This document shows, piece after piece, positions 1 to 5,818 of a stretch of DNA of 7,765 nucleotides. Origin of the DNA: an uncultured Selenomonadales bacterium (GTDB lineage: Bacteria > Bacillota > Negativicutes > Selenomonadales > Selenomonadaceae). A program made the translations under genes and the position numbers. Each line of letters opens with the position of its first letter. Position 1 is the first letter of the stretch. The notes under the pieces are model-generated. The model had not been told where the DNA came from. It made no database searches and worked only from the letters and a program-made list of their open reading frames with translations. The stretch spans positions 1 through 7,765 of the forward strand of contig CALGGP010000157.1 in assembly GCA_937915885.1 (NCBI GenBank). Direction: 5' to 3'.

Positions 1-14
1 CCGCCCACCCACCC
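1..14 (-). repeat. edge of a GC-rich intergenic repeat
   Basis: Read on the minus strand this is GGGTGGGTGGGCGG, nearly the same as the GGGTGGGCGGGCGG at the far right end of the window (7752-7765). It is probably the edge of another copy of the hairpin repeat family seen at 5369-5818 and 7440-7765, but most of it lies outside the window. Between it and the macro-domain gene is a short inverted repeat, GTTCTT/AAGAAC with a 3-nt loop (18-32). That hairpin has no T-run after it, so I do not call it a terminator. Confidence 0.45.
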
Positions 15-36
15 TATGTTCTTTTCAAGAACCAAT

Positions 37-501
37 TTATTTGAAGAGCACGAGATAAACCGTCAACGCGTCGTCCGCCTCCAAAAATTTTTCGATCGCG
101 ATCTTCGCACAATCCAACGCGATCTCATGCGGCACGCCGTAAATCCCCGACGAGATCAACGGAAATGCTATCGATTGACAGCCTTTCGCTTTCGCCAACT
201 TCAACGAGTTCGTGTAGCAGTTCCATAACAACGCCGTCTCACCCTCCGAGCCGCCGCGCCAGATCGGTCCCGCCGTATGAATGATGATCTTCGCGTCGAG
301 ATCGAACGCCGGCGTCGACACCGCCTCCCCCGTCCGAATCGGCGCCACCTGATTGCACGCCGCACGCAATTTTTTCGAGCCCGCCGCGCGGAAGATCGCC
401 CCGCATACGCCGCCGCCCTCGAGCAGTTTAGTGTTCGCCGCGTTGACGATCGCATCGACTTTCAACTTCGTGATGTCGCCGTGAATTATTTCAAACGACA
501 T
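37..501 (-). CDS. macro-domain protein (ADP-ribose / O-acetyl-ADP-ribose binding)
   Basis: A 154-residue protein consisting of one macro domain, a full-length stand-alone member of the family. Macro domains bind ADP-ribose and many bacterial ones remove ADP-ribose from proteins or deacetylate O-acetyl-ADP-ribose in the cytosol. Visible motifs are GDIT at residues 8-11 (adenine pocket), NAAN at 20-23, the glycine-rich loop GGGVCGAI at 29-36, and SSGIYGVP at about 117-124 (phosphate loop). In MacroD/YmdB-type enzymes the glycine loop is normally followed by a catalytic Asp; here that position is Cys33, so the activity may differ from the textbook deacetylase. There is no signal peptide or membrane segment. 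The ATG at 501 is supported by GGAGG 9 nt upstream. The gene diverges from purA, and the shared spacer carries a promoter for each. Family assignment is firm; exact substrate is unknown. Confidence 0.9.
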   Translation of the reverse strand: MSFEIIHGDITKLKVDAIVNAANTKLLEGGGVCGAIFRAAGSKKLRAACNQVAPIRTGEAVSTPAFDLDAKIIIHTAGPIWRGGSEGETALLWNCYTNSLKLAKAKGCQSIAFPLISSGIYGVPHEIALDCAKIAIEKFLEADDALTVYLVLFK

Positions 502-531
502 TTTTAATCGCCTCCAAAATCGTTTTCGATC

Positions 532-560
532 ATTGTATCATCGATCGAAATGTAGTACAA
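532..560 (-). promoter_or_regulatory. predicted sigma-70 type promoter for the macro-domain gene
   Basis: On the minus strand there is a -35-like TTGTAC (555-560), a 17-nt spacer and a -10 TACAAT (532-537, one mismatch to TATAAT). The expected start is near 525, giving a leader of about 25 nt before the ATG. It occupies the same bases as the purA promoter, so that each -10 lies on the other's -35. This is seen by motif only. Confidence 0.5.
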
Positions 561-561
561 T
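533..561 (+). promoter_or_regulatory. predicted sigma-70 type promoter for purA
   Basis: A weak -35 TTGTAT (533-538), an ideal 17-nt spacer and -10 TACAAT (556-561). Transcription should begin around 568-571, leaving a leader of about 30-34 nt. The promoter lies within a perfect inverted repeat, CATTGTA at 531-537 and TACAATG at 556-562, with a palindromic TCGATCGA (541-548) between the arms. The symmetry gives a matching promoter on the other strand and could also be an operator. Confidence 0.6.
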
Positions 562-569
562 GCGGGCGT

Positions 570-581
570 GATTTTTTTTTG
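570..581 (+). promoter_or_regulatory. G-A-T9-G tract at the purA transcription start region
   Basis: The bases where purA transcription is expected to start read GATTTTTTTTTG. In E. coli codBA and upp, similar GAT(n)G starts allow RNA polymerase to stutter on the T-tract when UTP is high and thereby control expression. The resemblance is visible in the sequence; the same mechanism here is inference. The purA Shine-Dalgarno AAAGGAAGG follows at 588-596, 5 nt before the ATG. Confidence 0.3.
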
Positions 582-601
582 CCAATGAAAGGAAGGTAAT
601 T

Positions 602-1885
602 ATGTCAGCAGTGGTAATAACCGGCACGCAATGGGGCGACGAGGGCAAGGGCAAAATCGTCGATTATCTTGCCGCGCGCGCCGACGTCGTCGTTCGATTC
701 CAGGGCGGCTCGAATGCCGGTCACACCGTCACCGTCAACGGCGAAGAATATAAATTGCGTCTGCTGCCGTCGGGCATTTTATATCCGAAGACGAAGTGCG
801 TGATCGGCAACGGGGTGGTGCTCGATCCGGCGGTGGTGCTCGAGGAGATGGACGCGATGAGCTCGCGCGGGATCGACGTGAGCTCGATCAAAATTTCCAA
901 CCGCGCGCACGTCGTGATGCCGTATCATAAATTGATCGACGAGCTCAACGAAAATCTCCGCGCGGAGAATAAGATCGGCACGACCAAGCGCGGGATCGGA
1001 CCGTGCTACATCGACAAGGACGATCGGATTGGGATTCGCGTCTGTGATCTTATCGATCGGGAAGAATTTGCGTCGAAGTTGAAAACGATCCTTCCGATGA
1101 AAAATTTGATCCTCGAGAAAGTTTATAATCATGCGCCGCTCGACTTCGATGCGATTGTCGACGAGTACTCGGGCTATGCTCAACGGTTAGAGCCGTATGT
1201 TTGCGACACGATTTCGCTGTTGAATGATCAGCTTGATTGCGGCAAGAAGATATTGTTTGAAGGCGCGCAGGCGACGATGCTCGACATTGATTACGGGACG
1301 TATCCTTATGTGACGGCGAGCCATCCGATCAGCGGAGGCGTGGGCGTTGGAGCGGGCGTCGCGCCGAAAAAAATTGATTGCGTCGTCGGAGTGGTCAAGG
1401 CGTATTGCACTCGAGTCGGCGAGGGTCCGTTCCCGACGGAGCAGTTGAATGCGATCGGCGACAAGCTCAGAGAGTGCGGGCATGAGTTCGGGACGGTGAC
1501 GGGTCGTCCGCGTCGAACGGGCTGGCTTGATGCGTGCGTGGTGCGATACGCGGGGCAATTGAGCGGGATCGATTACATGGCGGTGACGCGGCTCGACATT
1601 CTCGACAGTTTTGACGAGATCAAGATGTGCGTCGGCTACAAACTCGACGGTCGACTGTTGAATGAGATTCCGGCGTCGCTGAAAATTTTGGCGCGTGTCG
1701 AGCCGGTCTACGAGACATTTGAAGGTTGGCGCGAGCCGATCAGCGATATCAGATCGTATGACGAGCTGCCGTCGAAGGCAAAAAAATATCTCGAGCGGAT
1801 GTCGGAGGTGACCGGCATCGGGCTCGGGATCGTATCGGTCGGTCCGAACAGAGATCAAACGATCGTCTTGAAAGAAATAATTTGA
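602..1885 (+). CDS. purA: adenylosuccinate synthetase
   Basis: A complete 427-residue PurA, the usual family length. It joins IMP and aspartate using GTP to make adenylosuccinate, the first committed step from IMP to AMP, in the cytosol. The start shows the P-loop-like QWGDEGKGK at residues 10-18 with catalytic Asp13, and SNAGHT with catalytic His41, both at the positions known from E. coli PurA. The IMP/aspartate motif TTKRGIGP is at 127-134, the segment GTVTGRPRRTGW lies in the C-terminal third, and the family's terminal GPNRDQTI is at 414-421. The ATG at 602 has a strong AAAGGAAGG site 5 nt upstream. No key residue is missing. The reading frame of the following endonuclease begins immediately at the stop codon, with no terminator between them, so read-through into that gene is likely. 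Confidence 0.98.
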   Translation: MSAVVITGTQWGDEGKGKIVDYLAARADVVVRFQGGSNAGHTVTVNGEEYKLRLLPSGILYPKTKCVIGNGVVLDPAVVLEEMDAMSSRGIDVSSIKISNRAHVVMPYHKLIDELNENLRAENKIGTTKRGIGPCYIDKDDRIGIRVCDLIDREEFASKLKTILPMKNLILEKVYNHAPLDFDAIVDEYSGYAQRLEPYVCDTISLLNDQLDCGKKILFEGAQATMLDIDYGTYPYVTASHPISGGVGVGAGVAPKKIDCVVGVVKAYCTRVGEGPFPTEQLNAIGDKLRECGHEFGTVTGRPRRTGWLDACVVRYAGQLSGIDYMAVTRLDILDSFDEIKMCVGYKLDGRLLNEIPASLKILARVEPVYETFEGWREPISDIRSYDELPSKAKKYLERMSEVTGIGLGIVSVGPNRDQTIVLKEII

Positions 1886-1981
1886 AGAACGACGATTCGC
1901 CTGATTGGTAAGTATGCTCTCGAAAAAGTATCTGCGCGACGTGCCGTTGCCGCTCGATCCGGCGCGATCGTCCAAGCAAAC
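1882..1981 (+). other. probable amino-terminal coding segment of the endonuclease, interrupted by a frameshift
   Basis: The frame of the endonuclease body (ATG at 1982) is open back to the purA stop, but has no ATG, GTG or TTG in this interval. Its translation from about 1910 reads KYALEKVSARRAVAARSG and continues into the body without a break in character, so it looks coding. In the neighbouring frame a TTG at 1882, overlapping the purA TGA as TTGA, gives MKNDDSPDW and then meets TAA at 1909-1911. Removing one T near 1909 would join the two as ...DDSPDWKYALEKV.... The most economical reading is a one-base insertion, by mutation or sequencing error, near the gene's start. A rare start codon such as ATT 1895 or CTG 1901 is the alternative. 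Confidence 0.5.
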
Positions 1982-2470
1982 ATGTTTAGCGGGATCGTCT
2001 CGAACGTTTTCACCAAAAAGCTCAATGATGCGAGCGTTTATAAATTTTACAGTGCGCAGAAATATCCCGATCTCATGCACCCGAAAGGCGGCGTCGGTCT
2101 CGAAGTCAAGGCGTCCAACAAACCGCTTAAGGGCGGCGAAGGGTACAACGGACACAGCGGCTGGCACATCATAGTTTGCTATCAGATTTTTGACGACGGC
2201 GAAATCGAGTTCACGCAAGTTGAGATCGCAGAGCTCGTCGGCTATGAGTGTACCGCCTCCGATTGGAAGTATCTCGGCAGTCGAAGGAACATCAACGAGT
2301 CTCAACGCACCGAAACTTACGTGACGAACGGCGTCGGAACCGCAAAGTTGCGCGACGGCTCGTTATATCTCAATCCCGAATACGTCAAAATTACTCCGGC
2401 ATTGAAAAGATATCGAACAAAACTTGCCGCTCAACTTCCGATTCCGTTTTATTCGCCCTTTGCGGATTGA
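1982..2470 (+). CDS. probable type II restriction endonuclease, PD-(D/E)XK fold (body; true start lies upstream)
   Basis: From the ATG at 1982 this encodes 162 residues. It shows the classical nuclease signature PD-X10-EXK: Pro29-Asp30, then Glu41-Val42-Lys43 in the strand GVGLEVKAS. These residues bind the metal and cut the phosphodiester bond in PD-(D/E)XK enzymes. Downstream is GEGYNGHSGWH at 52-62, then a strand-rich C-terminal half. A predicted helix should precede the PD motif, and part of that helix is encoded before 1982; that ATG also lacks a Shine-Dalgarno site, so it is unlikely to be the native start. Context is the best support: the next gene, convergent and overlapping by 80 bp, is a DNA methyltransferase. 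The recognition sequence cannot be read from the sequence. With the upstream frame disrupted, the enzyme may be inactive. I could not place it in a named family. Confidence 0.7.
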   Translation: MFSGIVSNVFTKKLNDASVYKFYSAQKYPDLMHPKGGVGLEVKASNKPLKGGEGYNGHSGWHIIVCYQIFDDGEIEFTQVEIAELVGYECTASDWKYLGSRRNINESQRTETYVTNGVGTAKLRDGSLYLNPEYVKITPALKRYRTKLAAQLPIPFYSPFAD

Positions 2471-3344
2471 TCGGCTGTTGATCATCATACAGCGCGGCGA
2501 GCTTCGGGATTGCCTCCCGCGCCATCGAATAAAATGCGGCGTCCTTTTCGATACCGATGCACTCAAAACCAAGCCGATGCGCCGCCGCCAAAGTCGAGCC
2601 GCTTCCCGCGAACGGATCAAGGATCACTCCTTCGCCCAACGGTAGCGCCGCGCGGACGATTTTCCTCATAAATTCTTGCGGCTTAACGCTCGGGTGCGGC
2701 GCGATATCTCGTTCGAGCGACGGAGTTCTTCCGCTTTCGATCAGATCGCAAAACGGTTGATCGACGGACGGACGACGGAGGGCTCCCGCTTTCCAACGAC
2801 GTAAATTTTCGGCGACGGTTTTCTCCGACAACGGCTTTCGATACAAGCCCCAAGGCTCCCACATGCCCTTCGGGATCACGGAGACTTCGTCAAACTCCCG
2901 TTCGGAACCTTTAGGTCGGTCGCCGCCGCGCAATGTCGAGACCGTCCGAATGATCTCACCGCGACGTTCAAAGCCGGCGTCTCTCATCGCGGCACTCAAA
3001 ATATCCGACAGCAACGGCGTCGACGCGATGAAAACATGCCCGCCCGGCACCAAAATTCTCAACGCAAGGCGCGCCCATTCATTGAAAAACGTAAAAACTC
3101 GTTTGCGCTCGAGGGGATCATCGTTGATGACGGAAAAACGCGGCAAAGGCTGTCGAGTGCAACCGTCAAACGTCGGCGGTTGACGCCAGACTCCGCCGCC
3201 CGAGCCGTCGCGTCGTCGCGTCAATTCTTCGTCGGTATACTCCTTTACGCCGTAAGGCGGATCGGTGACGATCGCCGTGATTCCGTTTTCGGATTGAGCG
3301 CTCATCCAATCAAAACAGTCGGCATTGATCAAAGTATAGGGCAT
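2391..3344 (-). CDS. site-specific DNA methyltransferase (N6-adenine or N4-cytosine), beta class
   Basis: A 317-residue S-adenosylmethionine-dependent DNA amino-methyltransferase. The catalytic motif IV, DPPYG, is at residues 28-32; HPSVKP (217-222) and the AdoMet-binding motif I, DPFAGSGST (243-251), are near the C-terminus. Motif IV before motif I, with the likely target-recognition region between about 35 and 215, defines the beta class. DPPY allows either N6-adenine or N4-cytosine methylation, and the target sequence is unknown. It faces the PD-(D/E)XK nuclease, so it most likely protects host DNA from that enzyme. The ATG at 3344 has GGAGGA 8 nt upstream. Only 27 bp separate it from the stop of the TRAP permease gene on the same strand, so it is probably co-transcribed with that transporter. 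The last 26 or so codons overlap the nuclease gene antisense. Confidence 0.93.
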   Translation of the reverse strand: MPYTLINADCFDWMSAQSENGITAIVTDPPYGVKEYTDEELTRRRDGSGGGVWRQPPTFDGCTRQPLPRFSVINDDPLERKRVFTFFNEWARLALRILVPGGHVFIASTPLLSDILSAAMRDAGFERRGEIIRTVSTLRGGDRPKGSEREFDEVSVIPKGMWEPWGLYRKPLSEKTVAENLRRWKAGALRRPSVDQPFCDLIESGRTPSLERDIAPHPSVKPQEFMRKIVRAALPLGEGVILDPFAGSGSTLAAAHRLGFECIGIEKDAAFYSMAREAIPKLAALYDDQQPINPQRANKTESEVERQVLFDIFSMPE

Positions 3345-3371
3345 TCGCCGGTTCCTCCGAAATTTTTTCGA

Positions 3372-5327
3372 TCAGTGCGATTGAACGTCTTCAACTTCGT
3401 CCTCCGAGTCGTCCGATTCGGAGTTATTTTTTTTTAACTGCATCACCAACACCGCCGCGAAGATCGCCAGCCCGATCACGTCCGTCAAAAGCCCGGGCTT
3501 TATCATCATCAAGCCGCCGCCGCCGAGGATTAATCGCTCAATCATCGACATCGGACGCGCCAAATATCCGATCAGCGACGACGACAGCGCGATCATCCCC
3601 ACGACCGCCGTCACCAACGATAGCATCAGCCCGCCCGTCACGCCGTCGATCAACAAAAGCTCCGGATTCAACACGAACATGTACGGGATGATGAACGCCG
3701 CAATCGCCAACTTCGACGCGTTGACGCCCGTCTTGAGCGCGTTGCCGCCGCTGATGCCCGCCCCCGCGTACGCCGCCAACGCCACCGGCGGTGTTACGTC
3801 CGCGATGATCCCGAAGTAGAACACAAACATGTGCGCCGCCAAAATCGGCACGCCCAATTGCAACAGAGCCGGCGCCGCGATCGTCGACGTGATGACGTAA
3901 TTTGCCGTCGTCGGCACGCCCATCCCGAGCACGATCGCCGTCAGCATCGTGAAGAACATCGACGGCAACATCAGCCCGCCCGACAGCTCGAGCAGCCCCG
4001 ACGCCATTTTCAAGCCGACGCCCGTCTTCGTCACCACGCCGATTATGATCCCCGCCGCCGCGCACGCCACCAGCACTCCGAGCACGCCCTTGGCGCCCTT
4101 CTCGAGCCCGTTGACGATCTCGATCGGTTTCATTCGCGTCGACTTCCGCAGCGCCGAACACACTATCGACAACACCATCGCCACCAACGCCGCCCGCATC
4201 GGAGTGTAGCCGCTCACCAATAAATATACGATTGTGATCAACGGGATCGCCAGATGTCCGCGCTCACGCAAAATTTCTCCGAACTTCGGCAGTTGATCGC
4301 GCGGGATTCCTTTCAAATTATTGCGCTTCGCCTCGAAATGCACTCCCAACCACACGCCCAAAAAATATAACACGGCGGGAATGATCGCCGCCTTGACGAT
4401 TTCGATGTAAGGGATTCCGACGAACTCCGCCATCAAAAACGCCGCCGCGCCCATCACAGGCGGCATCAATTGTCCGCCCGTCGATGCTGCCGCTTCGACC
4501 GCACCCGCAAAATTTTTGTGGTAGCCGAGCTTTTTCATCATCGGGATCGTCAATGAGCCCGTGCCGACGACGTTTGCGACCGACGAGCCGCTCACCGTCC
4601 CCATCAATCCGCTCGAAAGAACAGCGACTTTTGCCGGTCCGCCCGACGCCCAGCCCGCCAACGCATTTGCCATGTCGATGAAAAATTTGCCGAGCCCCGT
4701 CGATTCCAAATACGCGCCGAAGAGTATGAACAGGAATATGAACGTCGACGAGACGCCGAGCGGGATTCCGAAAATGCCTTCGGTGGTAAAAAATACGTGG
4801 CTGATGAACTCGTCGAGGTCGAGCCCGCGATGCGCCAGTACGCCGGGCATGTATTGTCCGCCGAAGGCGTAAGCGATAAACAACATCACGACGCAGACCA
4901 TTGGGATTCCGACGACGCGTCGCGCCGCCTCGATCACGAGCAGGATTCCGATCGCGCCGACGATTATATCAGTCGTGGTCGGGAGCGCCGCGCGGAGGAT
5001 CAGTTGACGGTACTCGATCACTATGTAGGCGGGAGCCGCCGCGCCGAGGATTGCGAACATCGCGTCGATTGGATGAATTTTGTTGTGCTTCCAAGATTTT
5101 CGCATCGGATATAATAAAAATGACAGCGCCAATCCAAAGCCCAAATGGATCGAGCGCTGCATCCAAGCGTCGAGCACGCCGAAGACGGCGGTGTAGAGTT
5201 GAAAGACCGAAAATGAGATCGCAATCGCCGACACGACCCGTTTCATCACGCCGGTATATTCCATAGTGTTGGATTCGCTGTCGAATTTTTTCAGGACTTG
5301 CTCTGAGGTCATAGTTTTATCCGCCAT
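3372..5327 (-). CDS. TRAP transporter permease, fused 4TM/12TM (DctQ-DctM) type
   Basis: A 651-residue inner-membrane protein. TRAP transporters move organic acids and related solutes using an ion gradient and a periplasmic or lipid-anchored binding protein; fused permeases usually work with a TAXI-type binding protein. The first ~160 residues contain hydrophobic segments at about 30-53, 60-75, 88-105 and 119-157 (DctQ-like). The rest is the DctM-like 12-TM part, with GLMGTVSGSSVANVVGTGSL at 240-259, MGVPTTANYVIT at 469-480 and IIADVTPPVALAAYAGAG at 507-524, all typical of the family. The C-terminus is a highly acidic tail (about 635-648). I chose ATG 5327, because AGGATCGGAG sits just before it; the open frame extends another 47 codons, but through repeat DNA. 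No binding-protein gene is in the window; its upstream neighbour is repeat DNA and its downstream neighbour is a methyltransferase. Substrate is unknown. Confidence 0.93.
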   Translation of the reverse strand: MADKTMTSEQVLKKFDSESNTMEYTGVMKRVVSAIAISFSVFQLYTAVFGVLDAWMQRSIHLGFGLALSFLLYPMRKSWKHNKIHPIDAMFAILGAAAPAYIVIEYRQLILRAALPTTTDIIVGAIGILLVIEAARRVVGIPMVCVVMLFIAYAFGGQYMPGVLAHRGLDLDEFISHVFFTTEGIFGIPLGVSSTFIFLFILFGAYLESTGLGKFFIDMANALAGWASGGPAKVAVLSSGLMGTVSGSSVANVVGTGSLTIPMMKKLGYHKNFAGAVEAAASTGGQLMPPVMGAAAFLMAEFVGIPYIEIVKAAIIPAVLYFLGVWLGVHFEAKRNNLKGIPRDQLPKFGEILRERGHLAIPLITIVYLLVSGYTPMRAALVAMVLSIVCSALRKSTRMKPIEIVNGLEKGAKGVLGVLVACAAAGIIIGVVTKTGVGLKMASGLLELSGGLMLPSMFFTMLTAIVLGMGVPTTANYVITSTIAAPALLQLGVPILAAHMFVFYFGIIADVTPPVALAAYAGAGISGGNALKTGVNASKLAIAAFIIPYMFVLNPELLLIDGVTGGLMLSLVTAVVGMIALSSSLIGYLARPMSMIERLILGGGGLMMIKPGLLTDVIGLAIFAAVLVMQLKKNNSESDDSEDEVEDVQSH

Positions 5328-5398
5328 TGCTCCGATCCTTTCTGTTGTTTTTTTGGGGCGACGATTAGAGGGCGCCACCAACACTCCCGCCCCCAAAC

Positions 5399-5446
5399 GG
5401 CGGCGCCCAACGGAGGTCGAGATTCCCACCCGCGTCGGCGGCGCCC
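5399..5446 (+). repeat. dispersed GC-rich repeat, copy 1 (second copy at 7475-7523)
   Basis: The first 18 bases, GGCGGCGCCCAACGGAGG, are identical to 7475-7492. After an unconserved 8-9 nt, CCCACCCGCGTC (5425-5436) is identical to 7502-7513, and both end in CGGCGCCC. A diverged inverted version of the second half appears at about 5735-5760. It lies in the leader region of the TRAP permease gene. GGCGCC palindromes also occur nearby (for example at 5371). Confidence 0.75.
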
Positions 5447-5464
5447 TTTTCTTCATCAGCGCCA

Positions 5465-5559
5465 ACATTTTTTTCGCGGCATCACTCCGACGGCGCCACG
5501 CCTCGTTTCAACAGCCGTGATTTTTAGAGGCGGGCGGGATGAAAAAACATCGCCCCGCG
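5465..5559 (+). repeat. 95-bp direct repeat, copy 1
   Basis: Nearly identical to 5601-5694; the two start 136 bp apart. Differences are the length of a T-run (7 versus 6) and three substitutions. The unit contains GGCGGGCG (5529-5536), an A-rich stretch, and CGCCCCGCG (5551-5559). The two GC arms are complementary and can fold into a hairpin with an A/T-rich loop. Confidence 0.85.
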
Positions 5560-5600
5560 ACGACCGCGACGGCGGCGCCCAACCAAAATCGGCAGCACCG

Positions 5601-5694
5601 ACATTTTTTCGCGGCATCACTCCGACGGCGCCACGCCTCGTTTCAACAGCTGTGATTTTTAGAGGCGGGCGGCATGAAAAACCATCGCCCCGCG
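5601..5694 (+). repeat. 95-bp direct repeat, copy 2
   Basis: Second copy of the unit at 5465-5559, with the same complementary arms GGCGGGCG (5664-5671) and CGCCCCGCG (5686-5694). It runs on into GGCGGCGCC plus TTTT (5697-5709), like other members of the family. Together with copy 1 it fills much of the 490-bp gap between the scfB stop and the TRAP permease start, where I see no credible gene. Confidence 0.85.
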
Positions 5695-5773
5695 TTGGCG
5701 GCGCCTTTTATCGGCAACGCAGTTGTCAACGTTCGGGCGCCGACGGCACGGGTGGGAACCGCTTCCACAATTT

Positions 5774-5818
5774 GGGCGCCGTACTCGGTGGGCGGGAGTG
5801 CCGACGGCGCCCCTTTTT
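5774..5818 (+). terminator. intrinsic terminator-like hairpin on the plus strand
   Basis: A 9-bp stem, GGGCGCCGT (5774-5782) with ACGGCGCCC (5804-5812), is followed by C and five Ts (5814-5818). The T-run is on the plus strand only, so it would stop rightward transcription heading antisense into scfB. On the minus strand the stem lies directly after the scfB stop codon but has no U-tract, so there it may only protect the mRNA 3' end. Confidence 0.55.

Noticed and set aside
18..32. GTTCTT/AAGAAC hairpin as a terminator for the macro-domain gene
   Set aside because: The stem is short and AT-rich with no T-run after it on the minus strand.
1187..2305. A 372-codon open frame on the minus strand opposite purA and the endonuclease
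   Set aside because: It is antisense to a certain purA gene, its translation is rich in Arg/Asp with no recognisable motif, and it arises from GC-rich codon bias.
3345..3371. CGAAA/TTTCG small hairpin beside the methyltransferase ribosome site as a regulator
   Set aside because: Only 5 weak pairs in 27 bp; expected by chance and leaves the GGAGGA exposed.
3538..4161. A 207-codon minus-strand frame inside the TRAP permease
   Set aside because: Same strand, shifted frame, very Arg/Gly/Asp-rich low-complexity translation; the permease frame has clear family motifs.
5328..5468. A 47-codon upstream extension of the TRAP permease
   Set aside because: It translates repeat DNA, and a good ribosome site precedes the ATG at 5327.
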